Assembly (NCBI RefSeq): GCF_000209165.1 | Contig: NC_009043.1 | Span: forward strand, 1,178,001 to 1,242,000 | DNA: 64,000 nt | Direction of reading: 5' to 3' | Origin: Scheffersomyces stipitis CBS 6054 | Taxonomy: Eukaryota > Ascomycota > Pichiomycetes > Serinales > Debaryomycetaceae | In this document: positions 1-10,119 of the stretch, in pieces | Position numbering within the stretch: position 1 is the first letter of the stretch | Layout of the letters: each line of letters begins with the position of its first letter | The notes under the pieces: model-generated | Databases searched by the model: none | Told to the model about the DNA's origin: nothing | What the model saw: the letters and a program-made list of their open reading frames with translations, nothing else | Program-made: the position numbers and the translations under genes

Positions 1-2155
1 CGTTGATGCACGGTGCGGGATTGTCCTGTCGGCTGCCTCTCCTGCCTTCCTCTCTACTCCTCTTCTTCTTTGTCTTTGAACACATTCTACTGTGAAGTCA
101 CCGTCTCCTAAACGGTCAAACCTGACACTAAATCAAGAGCTATATGAGCAATCGTTTACAATCTTGCTGTGCAATGATATACCCATGGATCTGCCGTTTG
201 GTGGCCGCAAACGATACCTGCATGCATGTTCGATGTGGACTGCGATGCCATTAAAGTCTGACTGGAAAGTTTCGGAGGGCCCCTCAGCAGTCGGATCTGC
301 TAGCTCGAATACCCACAATTGCATTTTCGTTTCACGTAGTTGCTGGTTGCGGCCGATCTTTCCCCACCTTCCACTAAGATGAATTATGGGCCAAGTTTGA
401 TGTGCCCTCTTGTCAAAAGCTTGAAGTTAAATTGCTACAGATAAGCCTGGCACATATCCTTTGCCCTGTCAAAGGGTGGAATGAAGGCACCTCATTCTCG
501 CTCTCGTACTCTTAGTAGGCAGAATAGATATTCCGGTAATTTTTACACTTCGCTGTACGCTAATTACACATTGACAACTTGGCAACGCAATTAAATAATA
601 TGGGATTGCAATTGCAGATATCGCATTATCGCATATTCGCGCTAATGAATCTTTACTGGTTAACTTCGTCTACCGCAGACTTACCCAAACCTGGTACCAA
701 CAAGCCTAGAACACCCACTAACAGCAACCTAGATCTCCCGAGTTCTCTAAACCAGTCCCCACATACTTGGCCCAAGAGGGTCGCGGAAACTTCTCGTACC
801 ATCTCGTCTCCGCATTTGGTTGGAACAATGCAACCAGCTCTGCTATCTCCTATTTGCTCAGATGTAGGTCTTCTTCTCCTGGAAAGCTGCATATCTCAAC
901 CCCACTACAGTACCTCAAAACTCCTGTTATTACATACTGTTTGACGGATGCACGACGGATTCCATACAGCAAGTATTGCCTCTTAAGTCCAAGTTTCACA
1001 ATGCCAGTCGCCCTTTTGGGCCTGATGCGGGGTCTAACAATCCATCTCTCGCCCACTTGCTCGCTTGCGAGCTGCGGCTGCGCTATTCCCTGTGTAACCT
1101 GTAAAGTGTCTTGATGTCCGATTTACAGTTCTTGGCGCATCTCCAGTCCAGAGTCGTTCCATCTCCCGTCGCCCGCGTCGCCATCAACCTTCTATACCTC
1201 TCTTGAAGATGCCTATTTTTAACCTGACAGAGCCTAAGTCTGATTGCGGAGAGAACAATCGGCCAGTTATCAAGCTCGGACTCGGAAGAAGTTGGGGTAA
1301 AAGCTCCAAATCTGCCGGAGGTGCTTCGGGTAAAAGGTTTGGTTCGCAAACTGAAGACGTCATAATGCCACCTTAAATTACTTGCCTATCGTCTCAAGAC
1401 CCATTGTTCTGAGCTCCAAAGTCGCCTGAGTGTTACAATCCGATTATCCAAGCGAAGAACCATTTCTGTGAATGCCCCCTCTTCTCGAATTGCTCCACTT
1501 GAAACACTCCTCAGCAGGGACTGAACTCTCCCCTACCCTGAACTCTCTTTATCTCCTTTTAGTGCTCTAGTTTATATCTATTTACGGACTATATTTCTCG
1601 AAAATTGCCTATTTTTTTGGACAAGTTTGTGACCTTGTAACTCTGTCGTTTTGTTTCAATTTATTATTGTAAGCTGTCCATGTATTACCTAGATAATTTT
1701 CGGGGAGAACTGGCGCCGGATTTTTGCCATTTCAGTCAACATTTTATTATAGGGCTCGAATGTGGAAGTCTGGCATTTCTTAGAAAGGAGTTGCAACCCA
1801 AATTTCGTCTTTGGACTTTCTTTTCTCGAACTAACTGTAACTAAAAATGTAACTGTAGATCGTTCCACCCCTTTCTTTTCTATAGATTTCTCCCACGAAT
1901 GACACCTTGACCAGGCACTATCACCCAATTGAGAAATACTTTTGGCTAAACTCAGGTTGCTCCCTGAACTTCTTTCTTGGTGGTGGCTGAAGCTATTTGG
2001 TCCAATTGTCCCTTCTGTATGGAACAGTCAAAATGCACAAGGTGCCTATTACAGAATATTGACAGGACACGTGACCAAACACGATATTTGAGTATGGATT
2101 TACATTTTGTACTCCGCTAGTCTGTTGAGTTTCTGACTCTTGAGCACTTCGTACC
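1..2155. other. Gene-free stretch upstream of RTT109
   Basis: I see no convincing gene here. The open frames on both strands are short, have no recognisable motif, and mostly begin at non-ATG codons. The stretch is somewhat richer in G+C than other intergenic DNA in the window. A CACGTG E-box lies at 2068-2073, about 85 bases before the RTT109 start, and may serve that gene. The far left end may be the promoter of a gene outside the window. Confidence 0.6.
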
Positions 2156-3454
2156 ATGGACAGCCTATTGCTGCGCATAGCAGATGTGATCCCGGTGCTG
2201 GTCAATGTGCAATTGTTTCATATCCAGTCGAAGCCTGTGTCCGTCAGATCGCCAGTGCATTTTTCTTCTCGGGATCCCCACAAACCACAGACATTTAAGA
2301 TCAGACATTTTCTCCAGTTGCTAAGCAATGCCGATTTAGTGGTGCTAGGAATTGAGGTCTTTGTATATGTACAAGTTTTCAAGGAGAAAGTCGAACGTTT
2401 CATCTTCATCTCGAAGTGTGACACGGTTGGCTCGACACAATTGGACTTTAGGGTGGGCGACGTAATAAAGCAATTTTTGACGTGGTTGATTGATTTCAAC
2501 TTGTACGACTACAAGATTAAACAGAGCAGCAAAGGTGAAAATGAAGAAGACGAAGAGCGAAAACCCAATACCCTCTCTTCAATTGTAGAGAAATTGAACG
2601 ATCCTAACTATTACAACTCTATTTCGTACTACAACAAGGATCCAACTAAGCACGCCAGAAGCACACCTCTTCTTCAATTGCCAGAGGTTGAAACAGTGAA
2701 GTTAGTTTTATTCACTCGAGCTGCAAATCAGTATTTGTATCCAAATTCACACAAAAATGCACATAAACATTGCCTAAGCGGAGTTCAATTACTCAAATGG
2801 TGGATCAAGACTATTGACCTGATTGTTTCAAACAAGTGGGAATGCAAAGTAGCCATACCAGGTCATCCTGTTCATTTCAATGCGAAATTCATCGAGTCCA
2901 CAAAGAACCCATGGTATTTGGGCCACATTTTCAGTCCAGCAGACGCCAAAGCTGTATATACAATTCCACTTTTCCCAGACGACCCAAAGGGTAGATTCTT
3001 GGAACATTTGATTGTTGAAAATAGATACAGAGATGTCAATGTAGAACAGTTCTACGAGGAGCTTGGCTATAGACAAGAGTTCCTTCTAGGAGAATTGGTT
3101 GGACTTATTGGTTGCGAGTTGGACAACGTGAAATTGGTTCAGAAAGAAGCTGCTACCCCAGAAAATTCTGATACATTTGTGTCTATTCTGCAATACAAGC
3201 AGGTTATCAATCTCATCAAAGGCGAGGACTACAGTATAGCATCAGACGTTCAATCTCTTGTAAGGACGAAGCTTCCAGAGTTGATACGCAGGCAAAACAT
3301 GAAAGGTGTAGATTACCATAAGATCGTCGGTAAGAGTTCTACTACAGCTGTAAGAGCAAAACGACCACCAGAAGCTGCTACAACCATTAACACTTTAACA
3401 GTTAAGAAACGCACGAAAGTAAATAATTTAAATAGCCTTGTTCGGAAAAAGTAA
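2156..3454 (+). CDS. RTT109: Histone H3-K56 acetyltransferase Rtt109
   Basis: Fungal-specific p300-like acetyltransferase. With Asf1 or Vps75 it acetylates newly made histone H3 (K56, K9, K27) for replication-coupled chromatin assembly. The 432 residues match the roughly 436-residue yeast protein end to end. Visible hallmarks are the EVFVYVQVF strand, FISKCDT with Asp89, LFTRAANQYLYPNS, LLKWW, and the active-site segment PLFPDDPKGRF (Asp275/Asp276 and Lys278, matching yeast D287/D288 and the autoacetylated K290). The C-terminus is basic, like the Vps75-contacting tail. An acidic low-complexity insert lies near 126-136. Codon 15 is CTG where I recall Ser in the S. cerevisiae protein, so it should be read as Ser. 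The ATG has no competing upstream start. Confidence 0.95.
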   Translation: MDSLLLRIADVIPVLVNVQLFHIQSKPVSVRSPVHFSSRDPHKPQTFKIRHFLQLLSNADLVVLGIEVFVYVQVFKEKVERFIFISKCDTVGSTQLDFRVGDVIKQFLTWLIDFNLYDYKIKQSSKGENEEDEERKPNTLSSIVEKLNDPNYYNSISYYNKDPTKHARSTPLLQLPEVETVKLVLFTRAANQYLYPNSHKNAHKHCLSGVQLLKWWIKTIDLIVSNKWECKVAIPGHPVHFNAKFIESTKNPWYLGHIFSPADAKAVYTIPLFPDDPKGRFLEHLIVENRYRDVNVEQFYEELGYRQEFLLGELVGLIGCELDNVKLVQKEAATPENSDTFVSILQYKQVINLIKGEDYSIASDVQSLVRTKLPELIRRQNMKGVDYHKIVGKSSTTAVRAKRPPEAATTINTLTVKKRTKVNNLNSLVRKK

Positions 3455-5834
3455 CCAATAGAAGTATTATCAATCGTTTTATACTACATTTTCGGTTCGG
3501 AAAAATTAATGCAAGTGAAGTATCTATAATTCTTAGTGCGAATCGTCGCATAGATTGTCTAAGAGTTGCAGATACTTCCATGTGAAAATTGTCACTTCCA
3601 ATAAAAGTAAGAGTCTTATACTGGAAGTAAGTACGAGAAGAACAGAAATCATTCCATAAACTTTTTCATCTGCAAATTTGGCAGAGAAAATTATAAAGAA
3701 AGCTAACAATAGAAGTTGCATATTGAGCAAGTAGAATTTGGAAATATTGTCACGTGAACTTATCTGAATTACGTTGCAGCCATTGAGGAATCTACTCACT
3801 CTACAACTGGCTACGTCTGTCGCAATAGAGATGAGGGGAAACAGACTTGACAGAGGGACATGGAAGTGGAGAGTCACTGAGGTCTTCCAGAATTTTCAAA
3901 CTGTTTGTTTGTGCAGAATGTGGAGAAAAGAATAAGAATATCTAGACATCTGTAGCTATTTATGACAGACTAGAAAGTCTGATTTACGAGTTAATTCAAA
4001 CTAGAGTCCACCGGGGCTCTAGTTTGATCTTAGTCTTACGGCTGTCAATACAGAACCAGATAATGACAAAACGATAGAATATTTCATGGGCCGTATGTTG
4101 GGAAAAATGCGATGAGCACTAAATATTTTTTTAGAAGTACGTCATAAATTTTGTCAAAAATTTTGAACCGTTTTCTTGTCTTTTACGTAACTCTTCGGAG
4201 TTTTGAGGCTGAACAAATTGCTTACAATTGAATTTGAGTGGAAATAAGAGACAGGTAGGCCAAGGCCAAATCCAGGCCAGGAGGGGCGAGGCTTCAATTG
4301 TTTGATTTTAGAAGGGTTATAAAATGACTCAAAAATGTCGCAGACCGTGGGGCGTGACCTCTTGATAAGGGACTCCTTTTTGGGCTATGGTTGCATTTTG
4401 TGCTTGAGATTTATTGTCTCATGTAAATAATGAAAAAAACGAGCAGACTTAATGAACTAACCAACATTGGGTTGCTGTAGCTGATTTACGCAGAACAGTA
4501 TGATTATTAATAAAAATACAGAGTTCTTTGCGCTGTTGGGTTGTTCCAGATTTTCCGGTGCCCAGCAATGAAAAGTTGAAGGTTTGTGCGGCTGTTTGTG
4601 TATAGGGGCGACAATAGAAGGCTATGGAAGTCCTGGAACACGAGAGCGATGGTTCGATTACAAGAATGTCGTATTATTAAAGTTAGATCTTACTCATTCG
4701 GCTGTATTTCGGAGTTTCGCCAGAACAAGGAACCCGAAGCGCCTGCCGCAAATAGTCTGAATCACGAATCCAGAACGTGAACTGGGTGACATCAGCTTCC
4801 AAGACAGAACCAGTAAAGAAACTACAAGATTTGCTCAAACTGACGACTTTACACGACAGTCCGAATCTATAGTTACGATAGGCTCATATTTGGAAGCATC
4901 CAAGTACGCGTCGGTGGGAGGATGCAAGGGACTGCCATTATGAGTCGACTGTCTATCCGCACAGCCTATTCACCAGAAACATTGAAACTCCCACCAAGAT
5001 CAGTGGAAAGGGGTATAGGGGTAGCATCGTTCCACTTGTCAGTGCTGCTGGCATTACTCCAGAGATCGAGATAGAGTTCGGAGATTTCATTCGGAAGAGA
5101 GAACTCAAATTAGCATCCGTGAAAAATAAGTGCAATTTGCGATGCAGTTTCGGTTGCAATTGTTGGAGTTGACGATAGGAGAATGTTGGTAAGCGCGTAA
5201 TGGCGATCGCTAATTTTGTAGTGAATTGAGTTCGGAATAATTCCACAAATGGTGACTAACGAACTAAGCGTGGCCCGTAATCTCTTGGAATGGCTGACGT
5301 AGCAAAGAGAAGAAGAGATGAGAATAGAGAAAATGATTCAATAGCGCATGCCATACAAAATGAGAAAAAAGATCCAACAAAAAAATACGCCAACAACCTA
5401 CAGAATACGTGGCAGCAAGATTCGCATAATGCTCTTTACATGAGTTTTACAGCATACATCAACCACCCTACATAAATCGTACATTATACATCAGTTTCAA
5501 ACCTAATCTAACTGAAAGAATAGTCTGATTCTTGTCTGGGAGACATGACGACATGCGCGACACCCAGACCGCAGCAATGGGAGGGGAGCATTGTGCATGA
5601 AACTAGTGGTGGCTGCGGTATGCGCACGACGCGTATCAGCGGAGAGATAGTCTGCATGCAGACCAAACCTTAAGAGCACCCCGATTTAACTTCAAGCCGC
5701 TTTTATTTTCTGGCACAATCTGGAATATATAAATCTCCCCAGATCCTGATTTGCATCTATTGTGCCTCTTTTCCTTTTCCATATCCAGCCTTTAAGTTAA
5801 GAAACATATACTAATTAACGCCAAACACGCAAGA
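3455..5834. other. Long intergenic stretch between RTT109 and the coiled-coil gene
   Basis: No recognised gene in about 2.4 kb. It holds a CACGTG at 3751-3756, a small two-helix membrane ORF on the minus strand (3533-3721, listed under findings), a PAC-like GCGATGAG (4109-4116), an RRPE-like A/T tract (4154-4166) and a Gcn4-type TGACTCA near 4326. Splice-like signals GTATGT (4093) and AACTAAC (4455) also occur, but I could not build a protein from them. The right end is the promoter of the gene starting at 5835. Confidence 0.5.
5726..5733 (+). promoter_or_regulatory. TATA box of the coiled-coil gene
   Basis: A TATATAAA element lies about 100 bases upstream of the ATG at 5835, the usual distance for a yeast TATA promoter. 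With the 2.4 kb upstream region it suggests a regulated rather than constitutive gene. Confidence 0.5.
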
Positions 5835-6746
5835 ATGCCGCAACACATCGTAGTATCCCAGCCCAGTGACGACTCCGGCTTAACCTCTCCAATCGTTGCA
5901 TCTACTCAAGGGTCCCTGAACTACCAACAGGTTCCAAACCAGCACAATAACCACTACTTAAATAGCAACGCCAATAGCAACACGAATAGCACGAATAATC
6001 TCATTGTCAACCTAGGGTCACCCCGCGGTGCTTCGGGACCGATATCTCCCCGTAATTCGTTTTCGACTACCTCTGCTGCTTCTAATAACCACGTACGGGA
6101 ATTGAGACAACGTGCGTCCATTGCCACCTCGTCTCCTTTCGCTGGAAACTACACCACCTCTGCGTTGTCTAGTCAAGCTCAGAGATCGCCGACTTTACCA
6201 GCCCGTGCCATGCATTCTACACCAGGAAATAGACACTCCTTTTCAGACTACAGCTTCCCAGCAAGTCCATCGGGAACTTCTTCCTACAACAACGAACAGA
6301 TCATAGACTTGATGGAAAGAGAACAAGACGCCATAGTCTTAAAACTCATGCGTGAAATCGATGCCTTAAAGAATGAAAACAAGATGCTCAAGATGGGGTC
6401 GTCTGCACCAAGCTCCGCCATGAACTCGTCTTCTTCTATCTCTGCGCCATCTCAGAATCTGACTAATAGCAACTTCCGCAGAGCTTCTTCTCTTTCCAGA
6501 AGTGCAAGAAGCTCCATAAGCTCTGTCAGTTCCATCAGCTCAGTTTCTAGCGCTATCAATCCACAGCCGCCACAGGTCCAGACCGTCTCTGGCACCAAGC
6601 GCAACAACAGTTGCACAATAAACTCATTAGACAAAAAGAGCAAGCTGGATGTTGCCCGTTACGAAGAGGTCGTAGATGAAAACCGGGCACTCAAGCGTGA
6701 GATGTGTCGCTTACAGAGAGAAATCGAGCAAATGCGCCGGTCATAA
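5835..6746 (+). CDS. Ser/Asn-rich protein with two coiled coils, unknown function
   Basis: I do not recognise this 303-residue protein. The first 150 residues are low-complexity, rich in Asn, Ser and Thr, with several proline-directed phosphorylation-type sites (SPRG, SPRNS, RSPT). Residues about 155-187 form a predicted coiled coil (IIDLMEREQD...LKNENKMLK). A Ser-rich linker with SSISS/SVSS repeats follows, and a second heptad-like helix covers 271-303 up to the C-terminus. There is no signal peptide or membrane segment. The architecture suits a phosphorylated scaffold or polarity/cell-cycle adaptor, which is inference only. Start: the first ATG after a TATA box; the frame keeps a sensible codon pattern throughout. 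Confidence 0.75.
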   Translation: MPQHIVVSQPSDDSGLTSPIVASTQGSLNYQQVPNQHNNHYLNSNANSNTNSTNNLIVNLGSPRGASGPISPRNSFSTTSAASNNHVRELRQRASIATSSPFAGNYTTSALSSQAQRSPTLPARAMHSTPGNRHSFSDYSFPASPSGTSSYNNEQIIDLMEREQDAIVLKLMREIDALKNENKMLKMGSSAPSSAMNSSSSISAPSQNLTNSNFRRASSLSRSARSSISSVSSISSVSSAINPQPPQVQTVSGTKRNNSCTINSLDKKSKLDVARYEEVVDENRALKREMCRLQREIEQMRRS

Positions 6747-7581
6747 CTACAAATATCAGCATACACATACTGAGGAGCGAGATTATCTCTTCAGCAAACG
6801 CAAGATCTCGTCAGGATAAACATTCACAGGATGAGATCCTCGTCAGGAGTAGGATAGCAAGGTACAAGAAACCGCCATGTCATCTCTGACAGAGCCCAGT
6901 GGACAAATCTCGTTAAGATTACTGTGGAGATGAAAAATTCGTCTAAGAATTTCGTCTGAAAATTTCGCCAGAAAATTTTCTCTCTCAATTACAAACAATA
7001 GAATTTTCTTATCTTAGAGCGACCCCCTTCCTGGCAACGGAACATACCAGAAAACTTGGTCGCCTTTTGAGCACCGTAACAGAGTACCCCTCTTGCTGGT
7101 TTTATAAACCACCAAAGATCCTTTCCACCATGCGGAGAGATAGAGAAGAGTCTTCCCCACACTCCCAGCAGAAAATATTTTCCTACAGAAAACTTTTCAT
7201 ATTTTTCACCTACGGCACTTTCACTTCCTACACATTTTTGCACGTCTTTTTGGGTTATCGGCATCAGCGGCTTCGGCATGTCTACAGGTTATAGTATAAA
7301 TAAAATAAGAACAATATATCTGATTACAAATACCACACTGGTTAGGCTTCAGGATTCCCCGTTTTGTATCGGAGTTTGAGCTGTCAAATTCTGGTTAGGG
7401 CACGACTCGCAAAAAAACACAAAGAGCGCAAATCGAAAATTATTTTGATAGAGATCTCGGTGTTGCACTGCGCTACCATGTCGGAATCAGTAACGCCAAT
7501 TGTGAACTTGTAGAGTAGCCATTCTTCCACCGTACTGTTTCTTTTCGCCAGAGTGCAATTAACCTCGAAATTTAGTCTGAA
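6747..7581. other. Intergenic region before the chitin deacetylase gene
   Basis: AT-rich 3' flank of the coiled-coil gene followed by the promoter side of the chitin deacetylase gene. I see no coding frame, RNA gene or repeat that I can support. Confidence 0.6.
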
Positions 7582-8616
7582 ATGTCGTGGAAACGTCTCG
7601 TATTCCAGCTAAGTGTGGCAGTTGTTGCCGTACTTTCAGCCGCCCAGTTGGCGTCTAGCTACAGCATTTCAAAGAAGCTCAGTTCGAAGTTCTCTGCTTC
7701 ACCATTAAATCACGAAAGTCTAGTTAAGTCAGGTGAAATTTCCAGTAGCAACATAGGCGAGACCGGAGGCTCGAGCGGATATGGAGCTTTCAATTCGCCG
7801 GTAACACTTCCGTTTCCGCAATGGTTGACTGACTTCACGGGTCTCAAAGAATGGCCAGGTCTAGACCCACCATATATACCATTGGATTTTGTCGACTTCT
7901 CCAAAGTACCCAACCACATTAGACAGCATGCTCAGGGTCAATGCGAGGATCCAGTGCTTCGAGATTTGTCCAGTTGTTCGTTTGATTGTTTCAATTGCGT
8001 CGCTTCCGATGACGCATATACTTGTCCCAAATTGTCTCAGACTTTTGACGACGGCCCAACACCTGCCACTTTAAAACTTATTGACAACCTCAGACAACCC
8101 TCTACTTTTTTCACCTTGGGCGTTCAAATCATTCGCTTTCCAGAAGTCTATCGCCAGTCTGTAGCTAAGGGACACATTATGGGCTCGCACACATGGTCAC
8201 ATAAGTTCCTACCTTCTCTAACTAACGAACAAATAGTCGCTCAGTTGGAATGGTCAATTTGGGCTATGAACGCTACCTCGGGCCATCTTCCCAAGTGGTT
8301 CCGTCCGCCTTACGGAGGTATCGACAATCGTGTCAGACAGATAGTGCGCCAGTTTGGAATGCAGAGTGTGTTATGGGACTTTGATACCTTCGACTGGAAA
8401 ATGCTAGATTCGTCACAAAGCCGCAAGGAACAAGATATTTACACGGATCTAAAGAAGTTCCAGTTCACCAACGGTGGCAAGGGACTTATGCTAGAGCATG
8501 ACGCTATCATGAGAACTGTCAATGTCGGAATTGAGATCAACCAACGTCTATTGGGGGATCAATTGACTGTTCCTCAATGTGTGGGGGGCATTGATTATAT
8601 CAAAAGATTTGCATAG
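7582..8616 (+). CDS. CDA2: Chitin deacetylase
   Basis: Secreted polysaccharide deacetylase (NodB/CE4) that removes acetyl groups from chitin to give chitosan, classically in the ascospore wall. Residues 1-26 look like a signal peptide (basic start, hydrophobic core SVAVVAVLSAAQLA). The CE4 motifs appear in order: TFDDGPT (154-160) with the metal-binding Asp pair, HTWSH (203-207) with two metal His, RPPYGG (241-246), the DTFDW segment (268-272) and LMLEHD (302-307). Cysteines at 121, 132, 136, 139 and 148 probably form disulfides. At 344 residues it is slightly longer than S. cerevisiae Cda2 because of an N-terminal linker. CDA1 versus CDA2 cannot be decided firmly by eye. Confidence 0.9.
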   Translation: MSWKRLVFQLSVAVVAVLSAAQLASSYSISKKLSSKFSASPLNHESLVKSGEISSSNIGETGGSSGYGAFNSPVTLPFPQWLTDFTGLKEWPGLDPPYIPLDFVDFSKVPNHIRQHAQGQCEDPVLRDLSSCSFDCFNCVASDDAYTCPKLSQTFDDGPTPATLKLIDNLRQPSTFFTLGVQIIRFPEVYRQSVAKGHIMGSHTWSHKFLPSLTNEQIVAQLEWSIWAMNATSGHLPKWFRPPYGGIDNRVRQIVRQFGMQSVLWDFDTFDWKMLDSSQSRKEQDIYTDLKKFQFTNGGKGLMLEHDAIMRTVNVGIEINQRLLGDQLTVPQCVGGIDYIKRFA

Positions 8617-9348
8617 ACGAGATAAACATAGATAAATGAAGTAATGCTAATAAATGTATAGAATAGAGAATATGTACATTAATAAATGAAATAATTAGTT
8701 TATTATTGTATTTTTAATGAAATTTACCAAGATTCTCTAAAAGTTTGGAATTCAGTATGGAAAATAGTTTTTGTGCAACTATACACGAGTTCACAAGTCC
8801 ACCCCCTTTTCTAGAAACAACTTCTGGTATTCTCCAAATGCAATATTCGTGTTATTGGTGCAAACACCTCTCGTGATTCTGTTGTGAAACTAAGAAAATT
8901 TACACTAAGCATTTCGCAGCCATTTGCTCGCCATTATTGCCTCGCTGAAATGCACACAAAAACACACAAGATGCCGAACAAAAACAACCACCAAATGCAA
9001 ACGGCCCATATCTGTCTTTTTCACATGCTTTCCATGCCACCATATCACCAGTGAATAAACACTAAACAAGTTAAAGATCTAATGCAGATACTGCTGGAAC
9101 AGTATGCAGAACGATGAGATGCCATCGCGTCCTTGGAGATGCAATGAGTCGCAGTCATTAGCATGTGAGATACTACAAAATGGGTGCAAATTCTTATATA
9201 GGATGATATATTATGACATAATCACTATTAAAACAGGAAACAGTATATAGAACTAGAGAATAAATAGAGAATAGACGTCTACAAGTGTAGCCCAATAACC
9301 GTAGAGGGCTGCCTTCTTGTAGACTATCGGAGAAAATACCTACAAGGT
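8617..9348. other. Convergent 3' intergenic region
   Basis: AT-rich region between two convergent genes. It carries AATAAA/TAATAAATG-like polyadenylation sequences after 8640 and one copy (9182-9190) of the GGGTGCAAA motif that recurs in other gene-free stretches. No coding potential seen. Confidence 0.55.
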
Positions 9349-10119
9349 CTAGGCGGAGGCAGAGACAACTGGAGCCGAGCCGTTCAACAAGGTAGTCTTT
9401 TCGCTGATGGTTTGCAAGGCTGGGTTGATAGTGGACTTAGCCTCAGAAATCAAAGAATCGGCCTTGCTTCTGGTAGAAGAAGTCACTTCGGCGACGTAGC
9501 CCTGGGTCTGGATCTTCAAAGGCTGGATATAGTCGTCGTTCAAGGTTTTAATGGTTTTAGTAGCGGTGTTGTACGAGGCTTCCAAGTTCTTAGCGATCAA
9601 GGAGCCTTCCTTGGTAGTGCTCAATTCGGCATTGTAGGTAGAAATCAACGACGTCGAGATCTCGGACGACTTGGAAGAAACCTTGGTCTTCAACGAGGTG
9701 AAAATACTGTTGATGACAGCCGCGAACGTCTCCACGGAACCCGAACTGGCCTTAGCAGAATAGGCCGTTTCAGGAAAATACTTGTTGTGAGCAGCAATCA
9801 AGTAGTCGTTTGTAGGCTTGACGTACGTGCTGTCAACGTAGGATACGGTCTTAAGGGGGAGGCCAATAATGTAGCCGTCGAAGTAGGTAGACAACAAACT
9901 GTCGGCTTTGGCGTCAACGGCCGAGAGGTAAGGAGACACGGGAGCCTGCGAGAGGACCTTCGTGTTGACCACGTCAATGGCTGGAACCACGTAGGCCTTG
10001 TAAGCGTATGATACAATCGAGATGGTAGCCAAGTACGAGAGAATCTGAGCCACAGGAGTGTATGAGGAGATGTGAGCAGCTAGCTTGGAGTGGAACAACT
10101 TTGGAGCGTCGGAGGACAT
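9349..10119 (-). CDS. Perilipin-like lipid-droplet protein (Pln1/Pet10 type), tentative
   Basis: 256 residues from the ATG at 10119; the upstream part of the frame is non-conserved-looking and a TTTAAATA element lies about 65 bases upstream. The protein begins with a hydrophobic section (about 20-45) containing YLATISIVSYAYKAYVVPAI. It then consists of Ala/Ser/Thr/Lys-rich amphipathic helices with evenly spaced Tyr, Val and Ile (YVDSTYVKPTNDYLIAAH and similar) and no Cys. This composition and periodicity match the yeast perilipin family, which coats and stabilises lipid droplets. I base the call on pattern, not on a specific catalytic or binding motif, so another amphipathic-helix protein remains possible. 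It is well expressed by codon appearance (strong AAG/TTG/GTC bias). Confidence 0.55.
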   Translation of the reverse strand: MSSDAPKLFHSKLAAHISSYTPVAQILSYLATISIVSYAYKAYVVPAIDVVNTKVLSQAPVSPYLSAVDAKADSLLSTYFDGYIIGLPLKTVSYVDSTYVKPTNDYLIAAHNKYFPETAYSAKASSGSVETFAAVINSIFTSLKTKVSSKSSEISTSLISTYNAELSTTKEGSLIAKNLEASYNTATKTIKTLNDDYIQPLKIQTQGYVAEVTSSTRSKADSLISEAKSTINPALQTISEKTTLLNGSAPVVSASA

